This document shows positions 53,019 to 63,988 of a stretch of DNA of 64,000 nucleotides, piece after piece. This DNA is from Oasisia sp. SBJ-2009. Lineage: Eukaryota > Annelida > Polychaeta > Sabellida > Siboglinidae. The stretch is from NCBI GenBank assembly GCA_964017155.1, contig OZ024857.1, positions 35,613,741-35,677,740 on the forward strand. The letters run 5' to 3'. A program made the position numbers and the translations under genes. The notes beneath the pieces were generated by a model. It saw only the letters and a list, made by a program, of their open reading frames with translations. It made no database searches and was not told the origin of the DNA. Numbering within the stretch: the first letter of the stretch is position 1; every line of letters starts with the position of its first letter.

Positions 53019-53790
53019 AGCCAGCCAGCTACACAGCCAGCAACCCAACCAGCCACCCAGCCACCCAGCCATCCAGCCACCCAGCCAGCCACCCAGCCAG
53101 CTACCCAGCCACTCACCCATCCAGCCACCTAGCCACGCCACCCAGCCACCCAGCCATCCAGCCACACAGCCAGCCACGCAGCCACCCAGCCACCCAACTA
53201 CCAGCCACCCAGCCACCCGCCCTGCCACCCAGCCACCCAACCACCCACCCATCCAACAAGTCAGCCACCCGGCCACCCAGCCAACCACCCAGCCACCCAG
53301 CCAGCCACCCAGCCGTCCACCTTCCAACCACCCAGCCACCCAGCCACCCAGCCACCCAGCCACCCAGCAGTCCACCCAGCCAGCCACCCAGCCACCCAGA
53401 CATCCACCCAGCCAGCCACCTAGCCAGCCACCAAGCCACCCAGCCACCCAGCCACCCAGCCACCCAGCCACCAAGCCACCCAGCCACCCAGCCAACCAAC
53501 CAGCCACCCGGCCACCCGGCCACCCGGCCACCCAGCCACGCAGCCATCCAACCACCCAGCCACCCAGCCGCCCAGCCAGCCACCCAGCCAGCCAGCCAAA
53601 CAGCCAGCCAGCCAGCCAGCCAGATTCACAGCCACCCACCCACCCAGCCAGCCAACCAAGCCAGCCACCCACCCACACAGCCAGCCAGCCAGCCAGCCAG
53701 ATTCACAGCCACCCAGCCAGCCATCCAGCCACACAGCCAGCCACCCAACCAGCCACCCAGCCACCCAGCCACCCAGCCATCCAGCCACCT

Positions 53791-53889
53791 AAACTAGAAC
53801 ATGTAACGTGTATCTAGGAAATGATACAGGACAAGTAAGGAATTATCAAAATAGACATATTTGTCTACCTATCGTAACATACGTACCAC
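53791..53889 (+). repeat. Truncated spacer (right half), junction type 1
   Basis: The same breakpoint and sequence as at 49667, 4124 bp further on. Confidence 0.93.
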
Positions 53890-55512
53890 AGCCAGCCAGC
53901 TACACAGCCAGCAACCCAACCAGCCACCCAGCCATCCAGCCACCCAGCCAGCCACCCAGCCAGCTACCCAGCCACTCAGCCATCCAGCCACCTAGCCACG
54001 CCACCCAGCCACCCAGCCATCCAGCCACACAGCCAGCCACGCAGCCACCCAGCCACCCAACTATCCAGCCACCCAGCCACCCGCCCTGCCACCCAGCCAC
54101 CCAACCACCCACCCATCCACCAAGTCAGCCACCCGGCCACCCAGCCAACCGCCCAGCCAGCTAACCAGCCACCCAGCCACCCAGCCATCCAGCCACCCAG
54201 CCAGCCACCCAGCCAGCTACCCAGCCACTCAGCCATCCAGCCACCTAGCCACGCCATCCAGCCACACAGCCAGCCACGCAGCCACCCAGCCACCCAACTA
54301 TCCAGCCACCCAGCCACCCGCCCTGCCACCCAGCCACCCAGCCACCCAACCACCCACCCATCCACCAAGTCAGCCACCCGGCCACCCAGCCAACCGCCCA
54401 GCCACCCAGCCAGCCACCCAGCCGTCCACCGTCCAGCCACCCAGCCACCCAGCCACCCAGCAATCCACCCAGCAATCCACCCAGCCAGCCACCCAGCCAC
54501 CCAGCCACCCAGACATCCACCCAGCCAGCCACCTAGCCAGCCACCTAGCCAGCCACCTAGCCAGCCACCCAGCCACCCAGCCACCCAGCCACCCAGCCAC
54601 CCAGCCACCCAGCCACCCAGCCACCCAGCCACCCAGCCACCCAGCCAACCAACCGGCCACCCGGCCACTCGGCCACCCGGCCACCCAGCCACCCAGCCAC
54701 CCAGCCACCCAGCCAGCTACCCAGGCACCCAGCCATCCAGCCACTTAGCCACGCCACCCAGCCACCCAGCCACCCAGCCACCCAGCCACCCAGCCATCCA
54801 GCCACCCAGCCACCCAGCCACCATGCCAGCCACCCATCCACCCAGCCAGCCACCCGGCCACCCAGCCGGCCAGCCAGCCACCCACCCACACAGCCACCCA
54901 ACCAGCCACCCAGCCACCCAGCCACCCAGCCACCCAGCCATCCAGCCACCCAGCCAGCCACCCAGCCAGCTACCCAGCCACTCAGCCATCCAGCCACCTA
55001 GCCACGCCACCCAGCCACCCAGCCATCCAGCCACCCACCCAGCCACGCAGCCACCCAGCCACCCAACCATCCAGCCACCCAGCCACCCACCCTACCACCC
55101 AGCCACCCACCCACCCACCCACCCACCCATCAACCCATCCACCCATCCACCCAGTCAGCCACCCGGCCACCCAGCCAACCACCCAGCCACCCAGCGAGCC
55201 ACCCAGCTATCCAGCCATCCAGCCACCCAGCCACCCAGCCACCCAGCCACCCAGCCACCCAGCCACCCAGCCACCCAGCCATCCAGCCAGCCAGCCACCC
55301 AGCCAGCCACCCAGCCACCCAGCCACCCAGTCACCCAGCCAGCCACCCAGCCACCCAGCCATCCAGCCACCCAGCAATCCACCCAGCCAGCCACCCAGCC
55401 AGCCACCAAGCCACCCATCCACCCAGCCACCCAGCCAGCCAACCAGCCAACCAGCCACCCAGCCACCCAGCCGCCCAGCCAGATTCACAGCCACCCAGCC
55501 ACGCAGCCACCC

Positions 55513-55715
55513 AAAGAAATACTACTTCCTATGGACATTTGAAAAGTGGATGAGAGGACACCATCATACTATGAAGTAGTCGAGGGGGGGCGCGTTTTAG
55601 AAAAAATAAAATGATTAAACTAGAACATGTAACGTGTATCTAGGAAATGATACAGGACAAGTAAGGAATTATCAAAATAGACATATTTGTCTACCTATCG
55701 TAACATACGTACCAC
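55513..55715 (+). repeat. Spacer copy 20 (full)
   Basis: 203 bp. Subtype CCATCAT, CGAG, ACGTGT, with a G run of 7. Confidence 0.95.
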
Positions 55716-55870
55716 AGCCAGCCAGCTACACAGCCAGCAACCCAACCAGCCACCCAGCCACCCAGCCACCCAGCCATCCAGCCACCCAACCATCCAGCCA
55801 CCCAGCCACCCACCCTACCACCCAGCCACCCAGCCACCCAGCCACCCAACCATCCAGCCACCCAGCCACC

Positions 55871-56011
55871 GAGGTCGAGGGGGGGGGCGTTTTAGAAAAA
55901 ATAAAATGATTAAACTAGAACATGTAACGTGTATCTAGGAAATGATAACAGGACAAGTAAGGAATTATCAAAATAGACATATTTGTCTACCTATCGTAAC
56001 ATACGTACCAC
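55871..56011 (+). repeat. Truncated spacer, junction type 2
   Basis: Tetramers ending CAGCCACC join GAGGTCGAGGG. The 8-bp inverted repeat is missing, but the G run (9), AATAAA and both right-hand dyads are kept. It carries GATAACAGG. The same breakpoint is at 57810 and 62714. Confidence 0.93.
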
Positions 56012-56934
56012 AGCCAGCCAGCTACACAGCCAGCAACCCAACCAGCCACCCAGCCACCCAGCCATCCAGCCACCCAGCCAGCCACCCAGCCAGCTACCCA
56101 GCCACTCAGCCATCCAGCCACCTAGCCACGCCACCCAGCCACCCAGCCATCCAGCCACACAGCCAGCCACCCAGCCACCCAGCCAGCCACCCAGCCACCC
56201 AGCCACCCAGTCACCCAGCCAGCCACCCAGCCACCCAGCCATCCAGCCACCCAGCCATCCACCCAGCCAGTCACCCAGCCAGCCACCAAGCCACCCATCC
56301 ACCCAGCCACCCAGCCAGCCAACCAGCCAACCAGCCACCCAGCCACCCAGCCACCCAGCCACCCAGCCACCCAGCCACCCAGCCACCCAGCCACCCAGCC
56401 ACCCCGCCACCCAGCCACCAAGCCAGCCACCAAGCCAGCCACCCAACCACCCAGCCACCCAGCCATCGAGCCATCCAGCCACCCACCCACCCATCCACTC
56501 AGCCAGCCACCCGGCCACCCAGCCACCCAGCCACCCAGCCACCCAGCCACCTACCCACGCCACCCAGCCACCCAGCCATCCAGCCACCCAGCCAGCCAGC
56601 CACCCAGCCAGCTACCCAGGCACCCAGCCATCCAGCCACTTAGCCACGCCACCCAGCCACCCAGCCACCCAGCCACCCAGCCACCCAGCCACCCAGCCAC
56701 CCAGCCACCCAGCCACCCAGCCACCCAGCCACCCAGCCACCCAGCCACCCAGCCACCAAGCCAGCCACCATGCCAGCCACCCATCCACCCAGCCAGCCAA
56801 CCAGCCAACCAGCCAACCAGCCACCCAGCCACCCAGCCACCCAGCCACCCAGCCACCCAGCCACCCAGCCATCCAACCACCCAGCCACCCAGCCGCCCAG
56901 CCAGATTCACAGCCACCCAGCCACGCAGCCACCC

Positions 56935-57143
56935 AAAGAAATACTACTTCCTATGGACATTTGAAAAGTGGATGAGAGGACAACATCATACTATGAAGTA
57001 GTCGGGGGGGGGGGGGGGCGCGTTTTAGAAAAAATAAAATGATTAAACTAGAACATGTAACATGTATCTAGGAAATGATACAGGACAAGTAAGGAATTAT
57101 CAAAATAGACATATTTGTCTACCTATCGTAACATACGTACCAC
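56935..57143 (+). repeat. Spacer copy 22 (full)
   Basis: 209 bp. Subtype ACATCAT, CGGG, ACATGT, with a G run of 15. Confidence 0.95.
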
Positions 57144-57630
57144 AGCCAGCCAGCTACACAGCCAGCAACCCAACCAGCCACCCAGCCACCCAGCCATCCA
57201 GCCACCCAGCCAGCCACCCAGCCAGCTACCCAGCCACTCACCCATCCAGCCACCTAGCCACGCCACCCAGCCACCCAGCCATCCAGCCACACAGCCAGCC
57301 ACGCAGCCACCCAGCCACCCAACTACCAGCCACCCAGCCACCCGCCCTGCCACCCAGCCACCCAACCACCCACCCATCCACCAAGTCAGCCACCCGGCCA
57401 CCCAGCCAACCGCCCAGCCACCCAGCCAGCCACCCAGCCGTCCACCGTCCAGCCACCCAGCCACCCAGCCACCCAGCCATCCAGCAATCCACCCAGCCAG
57501 CCACCCAGCCACCCAGCCACCCAGACATCCACCCAGCCAGCCACCTAGCCAGCCACCAAGCCACCCAGCCACCCAGCCACCCAGCCACCCAGCCACCGAG
57601 CCACCCAGCCACCCAGCCAACCAACCAGCC

Positions 57631-57654
57631 TACCTATCGTAACATACGTACCAC
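57631..57654 (+). repeat. 24-bp spacer remnant
   Basis: Only TACCTATCGTAACATACGTA and the final CCAC remain, joined to tetramer sequence ending CCAACCAACCAGCC. The right flank then continues as after any spacer (CAGCTACACAGCC). Confidence 0.92.
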
Positions 57655-57809
57655 AGCCAGCCAGCTACACAGCCAGCAACCCAACCAGCCACCCAGCCAC
57701 CCAGCCACCCAGCCATCCAGCCACCCAACCATCCAGCCACCCAGCCACCCACCCTACCACCCAGCCACCCAGCCACCCAGCCACCCAACCATCCAGCCAC
57801 CCAGCCACC

Positions 57810-57951
57810 GAGGTCGAGGGGGGGGGGCGTTTTAGAAAAAATAAAATGATTAAACTAGAACATGTAACGTGTATCTAGGAAATGATAACAGGACAAGTAA
57901 GGAATTATCAAAATAGACATATTTGTCTACCTATCGTAACATACGTACCAC
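57810..57951 (+). repeat. Truncated spacer, junction type 2
   Basis: The same breakpoint as 55871, with a G run of 10 and GATAACAGG. Confidence 0.93.
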
Positions 57952-58858
57952 AGCCAGCCAGCTACACAGCCAGCAACCCAACCAGCCACCCAGCCACCCA
58001 GCCATCCAGCCACCCAGCCAGCCACCCAGCCAGCTACCCAGCCACTCAGCCATCCAGCCACCTAGCCACGCCACCCAGCCACCCAGCCATCCAGCCACAC
58101 AGCCAGCCACCCAGCCACCCAGCCAGCCACCCAGCCACCCAGCCACCCAGTCACCCAGCCAGCCACCCAGCCACCCAGCCATCCAGCCACCCAGCCATCC
58201 ACCCAGCCAGTCACCCAGCCAGCCACCAAGCCACCCATCCACCCAGCCACCCAGCCAGCCAACCAGCCAACCAGCCACCCAGCCACCCAGCCACCCAGCC
58301 ACCCAGCCACCCAGCCACCCAGCCACCCAGCCACCCAGCCACCCAGCCACCCAGCCACCAAGCCAGCCACCAAGCCAGCCACCCAACCACCCAGCCACCC
58401 AGCCATCGAGCCATCCAGCCACCCACCCACCCATCCACTCAGCCAGCCACCCGGCCACCCAGCCACCCAGCCACCCAGCCACCCAGCCACCTACCCACGC
58501 CACCCAGCCACCCAGCCATCCAGCCACCCAGCCAGCCAGCCACCCAGCCAGCTACCCAGGCACCCAGCCATCCAGCCACTTAGCCACGCCACCCAGCCAC
58601 CCAGCCACCCAGCCACCCAGCCACCCAGCCACCCAGCCACCCAGCCACCCAGCCACCCAGCCACCCAGCCACCCAGCCACCAAGCCAGCCACCATGCCAG
58701 CCACCCATCCACCCAGCCAGCCAACCAGCCAACCAGCCAACCAGCCACCCAGCCACCCAGCCACCCAGCCACCCAGCCACCCAGCCACCCAGCCATCCAA
58801 CCACCCAGCCACCCAGCCGCCCAGCCAGATTCACAGCCACCCAGCCACGCAGCCACCC

Positions 58859-59063
58859 AAAGAAATACTACTTCCTATGGACATTTGAAAAGTGGATGAG
58901 AGGACAACATCATACTATGAAGTAGTCGGGGGGGGGGGCGCGTTTTAGAAAAAATAAAATGATTAAACTAGAACATGTAACATGTATCTAGGAAATGATA
59001 CAGGACAAGTAAGGAATTATCAAAATAGACATATTTGTCTACCTATCGTAACATACGTACCAC
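58859..59063 (+). repeat. Spacer copy 25 (full)
   Basis: 205 bp. Subtype ACATCAT, CGGG, ACATGT, with a G run of 11. Confidence 0.95.
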
Positions 59064-59642
59064 AGCCAGCCAGCTACACAGCCAGCAACCCAACCAGCCA
59101 CCCAGCCACCCAGCCATCCAGCCACCCAGCCAGCCACCCAGCCAGCTACCCAGCCACTCACCCATCCAGCCACCTAGCCACGCCACCCAGCCACCCAGCC
59201 ATCCAGCCACACAGCCAGCCACGCAGCCACCCAGCCACCCAACTACCAGCCACCCAGCCACCCGCCCTGCCACCCAGCCACCCAACCACCCACCCATCCA
59301 CCAAGTCAGCCACCCGGCCACCCAGCCAACCGCCCAGCCACCCAGCCAGCCACCCAGCCGTCCACCGTCCAGCCACCCAGCCACCCAGCCACCCAGCCAC
59401 CCAGCCACCCAGCCACCCAGCCACCCAGCCACCCAGCCACCCAGCCACCAAGCCAGCCACCATGCCAGCCACCCATCCACCCAGCCAGCCAACCAGCCAA
59501 CCAGCCAACCAGCCACCCAGCCACCCAGCCACCCAGCCACCCAGCCACCCAGCCACCCAGCCACCCAGCCACCCAGCCATCCAACCACCCAGCCACCCAG
59601 CCGCCCAACCAGATTCACAGCCACCCAGCCACGCAGCCACCC

Positions 59643-59853
59643 AAAGAAATACTACTTCCTATGGACATTTGAAAAGTGGATGAGAGGACAACATCATACT
59701 ATGAAGTAGTCGGGGGGGGGGGGGGGGGCGCGTTTTAGAAAAAATAAAATGATTAAACTAGAACATGTAACATGTATCTAGGAAATGATACAGGACAAGT
59801 AAGGAATTATCAAAATAGACATATTTGTCTACCTATCGTAACATACGTACCAC
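59643..59853 (+). repeat. Spacer copy 26 (full)
   Basis: 211 bp, the longest copy. Subtype ACATCAT, CGGG, with a G run of 17, the longest in the window. Confidence 0.95.
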
Positions 59854-60625
59854 AGCCAGCCAGCTACACAGCCAGCAACCCAACCAGCCACCCAGCCACC
59901 CAGCCATCCAGCCACCCAGCCAGCCACCCAGCCAGCTACCCAGCCACTCACCCATCCAGCCACCTAGCCACGCCACCCAGCCACCCAGCCATCCAGCCAC
60001 ACAGCCAGCCACGCAGCCACCCAGCCACCCAACTACCAGCCACCCAGCCACCCGCCCTGCCACCCAGCCACCCAACCACCCACCCATCCAACAAGTCAGC
60101 CACCCGGCCACCCAGCCAACCACCCAGCCACCCAGCCAGCCACCCAGCCGTCCACCTTCCAACCACCCAGCCACCCAGCCACCCAGCCACCCAGCCACCC
60201 AGCAGTCCACCCAGCCAGCCACCCAGCCACCCAGACATCCACCCAGCCAGCCACCTAGCCAGCCACCAAGCCACCCAGCCACCCAGCCACCCAGCCACCC
60301 AGCCACCAAGCCACCCAGCCACCCAGCCAACCAACCAGCCACCCGGCCACCCGGCCACCCGGCCACCCAGCCACGCAGCCATCCAACCACCCAGCCACCC
60401 AGCCGCCCAGCCAGCCACCCAGCCAGCCAGCCAAACAGCCAGCCAGCCAGCCAGCCAGATTCACAGCCACCCACCCACCCAGCCAGCCAACCAAGCCAGC
60501 CACCCACCCACACAGCCAGCCAGCCAGCCAGCCAGATTCACAGCCACCCAGCCAGCCATCCAGCCACACAGCCAGCCACCCAACCAGCCACCCAGCCACC
60601 CAGCCACCCAGCCATCCAGCCACCT

Positions 60626-60724
60626 AAACTAGAACATGTAACGTGTATCTAGGAAATGATACAGGACAAGTAAGGAATTATCAAAATAGACATATTTGTC
60701 TACCTATCGTAACATACGTACCAC
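60626..60724 (+). repeat. Truncated spacer (right half), junction type 1
   Basis: The third occurrence of the CCACCT/AAACTAGAAC breakpoint, 6835 bp after the second. Confidence 0.93.
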
Positions 60725-62355
60725 AGCCAGCCAGCTACACAGCCAGCAACCCAACCAGCCACCCAGCCATCCAGCCACCCAGCCAGCCACCCAGCCAGCT
60801 ACCCAGCCACTCAGCCATCCAGCCACCTAGCCACGCCACCCAGCCACCCAGCCATCCAGCCACACAGCCAGCCACGCAGCCACCCAGCCACCCAACTATC
60901 CAGCCACCCAGCCACCCGCCCTGCCACCCAGCCACCCAACCACCCACCCATCCACCAAGTCAGCCACCCGGCCACCCAGCCAACCGCCCAGCCAGCTAAC
61001 CAGCCACCCAGCCACCCAGCCATCCAGCCACCCAGCCAGCCACCCAGCCAGCTACCCAGCCACTCAGCCATCCAGCCACCTAGCCACGCCATCCAGCCAC
61101 ACAGCCAGCCACGCAGCCACCCAGCCACCCAACTATCCAGCCACCCAGCCACCCGCCCTGCCACCCAGCCACCCAGCCACCCAACCACCCACCCATCCAC
61201 CAAGTCAGCCACCCGGCCACCCAGCCAACCGCCCAGCCACCCAGCCAGCCACCCAGCCGTCCACCGTCCAGCCACCCAGCCACCCAGCCACCCAGCAATC
61301 CACCCAGCAATCCACCCAGCCAGCCACCCAGCCACCCAGCCACCCAGACATCCACCCAGCCAGCCACCTAGCCAGCCACCTAGCCAGCCACCTAGCCAGC
61401 CACCCAGCCACCCAGCCACCCAGCCACCCAGCCACCCAGCCACCCAGCCACCCAGCCACCCAGCCACCCAGCCACCCAGCCAACCAACCGGCCACCCGGC
61501 CACTCGGCCACCCGGCCACCCAGCCACCCAGCCACCCAGCCACCCAGCCACCCAGCCAGCTACCCAGGCACCCAGCCATCCAGCCACTTAGCCACGCCAC
61601 CCAGCCACCCAGCCACCCAGCCACCCAGCCACCCAGCCATCCAGCCACCCAGCCACCCAGCCACCATGCCAGCCACCCATCCACCCAGCCAGCCACCCGG
61701 CCACCCAGCCGGCCAGCCAGCCACCCACCCACACAGCCACCCAACCAGCCACCCAGCCACCCAGCCACCCAGCCACCCAGCCATCCAGCCACCCAGCCAG
61801 CCACCCAGCCAGCTACCCAGCCACTCAGCCATCCAGCCACCTAGCCACGCCACCCAGCCACCCAGCCATCCAGCCACCCACCCAGCCACGCAGCCACCCA
61901 GCCACCCAACCATCCAGCCACCCAGCCACCCACCCTACCACCCAGCCACCCACCCACCCACCCACCCACCCATCAACCCATCCACCCATCCACCCAGTCA
62001 GCCACCCGGCCACCCAGCCAACCACCCAGCCACCCAGCGAGCCACCCAGCTATCCAGCCATCCAGCCACCCAGCCACCCAGCCACCCAGCCACCCAGCCA
62101 CCCAGCCACCCAGCCATCCAGCCATCCAGCCAGCCAGCCACCCAGCCAGCCACCCAGCCACCCAGCCACCCAGTCACCCAGCCAGCCACCCAGCCACCCA
62201 GCCATCCAGCCACCCAGCAATCCACCCAGCCAGCCACCCAGCCAGCCACCAAGCCACCCATCCACCCAGCCACCCAGCCAGCCAACCAGCCAACCAGCCA
62301 CCCAGCCACCCAGCCGCCCAGCCAGATTCACAGCCACCCAGCCACGCAGCCACCC

Positions 62356-62558
62356 AAAGAAATACTACTTCCTATGGACATTTGAAAAGTGGATGAGAGG
62401 ACACCATCATACTATGAAGTAGTCGAGGGGGGGCGCGTTTTAGAAAAAATAAAATGATTAAACTAGAACATGTAACGTGTATCTAGGAAATGATACAGGA
62501 CAAGTAAGGAATTATCAAAATAGACATATTTGTCTACCTATCGTAACATACGTACCAC
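62356..62558 (+). repeat. Spacer copy 28 (full)
   Basis: 203 bp. Subtype CCATCAT, CGAG, ACGTGT, with a G run of 7. Partner of 55513. Confidence 0.95.
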
Positions 62559-62713
62559 AGCCAGCCAGCTACACAGCCAGCAACCCAACCAGCCACCCAG
62601 CCACCCAGCCACCCAGCCATCCAGCCACCCAACCATCCAGCCACCCAGCCACCCACCCTACCACCCAGCCACCCAGCCACCCAGCCACCCAACCATCCAG
62701 CCACCCAGCCACC

Positions 62714-62855
62714 GAGGTCGAGGGGGGGGGGCGTTTTAGAAAAAATAAAATGATTAAACTAGAACATGTAACGTGTATCTAGGAAATGATAACAGGACAA
62801 GTAAGGAATTATCAAAATAGACATATTTGTCTACCTATCGTAACATACGTACCAC
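62714..62855 (+). repeat. Truncated spacer, junction type 2
   Basis: The third occurrence of the CACC/GAGGTCGAGG breakpoint, with a G run of 10 and GATAACAGG. Partner of 55871. Confidence 0.93.
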
Positions 62856-63782
62856 AGCCAGCCAGCTACACAGCCAGCAACCCAACCAGCCACCCAGCCA
62901 CCCAGCCATCCAGCCACCCAGCCAGCCACCCAGCCAGCTACCCAGCCACTCAGCCATCCAGCCACCTAGCCACGCCACCCAGCCACCCAGCCATCCAGCC
63001 ACACAGCCAGCCACCCAGCCACCCAGCCAGCCACCCAGCCACCCAGCCACCCAGTCACCCAGCCAGCCAGCCACCCAGCCACCCAACCATCCAGCCACCC
63101 AGCCATCCACCCAGCCAGTCACCCAGCCAGCCACCAAGCCACCCATCCACCCAGCCACCCAGCCAGCCAACCAGCCAACCAGCCACCCAGCCACCCAGCC
63201 ACCCAGCCACCCAGCCACCCAGCCACCCAGCCACCCAGCCACCCAGCCACCCCGCCACCCAGCCACCAAGCCAGCCACCAAGCCAGCCACCCAACCACCC
63301 AGCCACCCAGCCATCGAGCCATCCAGCCACCCACCCACCCATCCACTCAGCCAGCCACCCGGCCACCCAGCCACCCAGCCACCCAGCCACCCAGCCACCT
63401 ACCCACGCCACCCAGCCACCCAGCCATCCAGCCACCCAGCCAGCCAGCCACCCAGCCAGCTACCCAGGCACCCAGCCATCCAGCCACTTAGCCACGCCAC
63501 CCAGCCACCCAGCCACCCAGCCACCCAGCCACCCAGCCACCCAGCCACCCAGCCACCCAGCCACCCAGCCACCCAGCCACCCAGCCACCCAGCCACCCAG
63601 CCACCAAGCCAGCCACCATGCCAGCCACCCATCCACCCAGCCAGCCAACCAGCCAACCAGCCAACCAGCCACCCAGCCACCCAGCCACCCAGCCACCCAG
63701 CCACCCAGCCACCCAGCCATCCAACCACCCAGCCACCCAGCCGCCCAGCCAGATTCACAGCCACCCAGCCACGCAGCCACCC

Positions 63783-63988
63783 AAAGAAATACTACTTCCT
63801 ATGGACATTTGAAAAGTGGATGAGAGGACAACATCATACTATGAAGTAGTCGGGGGGGGGGGGCGCGTTTTAGAAAAAATAAAATGATTAAACTAGAACA
63901 TGTAACATGTATCTAGGAAATGATACAGGACAAGTAAGGAATTATCAAAATAGACATATTTGTCTACCTATCGTAACATACGTACCAC
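63783..63988 (+). repeat. Spacer copy 30 (full)
   Basis: 206 bp. Subtype ACATCAT, CGGG, ACATGT, with a G run of 12. Only 12 bases of tetramer sequence follow before the window ends. Confidence 0.95.

Larger units (their letters stand above)
49667..53790 (+). repeat. 4.12-kb higher-order unit 2
   Basis: 4124 bp, collinear with unit 1, with full spacers 16, 17 and 18 at the equivalent places. Confidence 0.88.
53791..60625 (+). repeat. Higher-order unit 3, expanded to 6.8 kb
   Basis: It starts like units 1 and 2 but has about 2.7 kb extra. The region 55.9-58.9 kb contains two copies of a segment offset by about 1940 bp (55871/57810), each beginning with a truncated spacer. Confidence 0.8.

Noticed and set aside
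18766..63988. CRISPR-like array (regular repeats with spacers)
   Set aside because: The unique segments are identical to each other and about 205 bp, the repeats are not short palindromes, there are no cas genes, and the context is eukaryotic.
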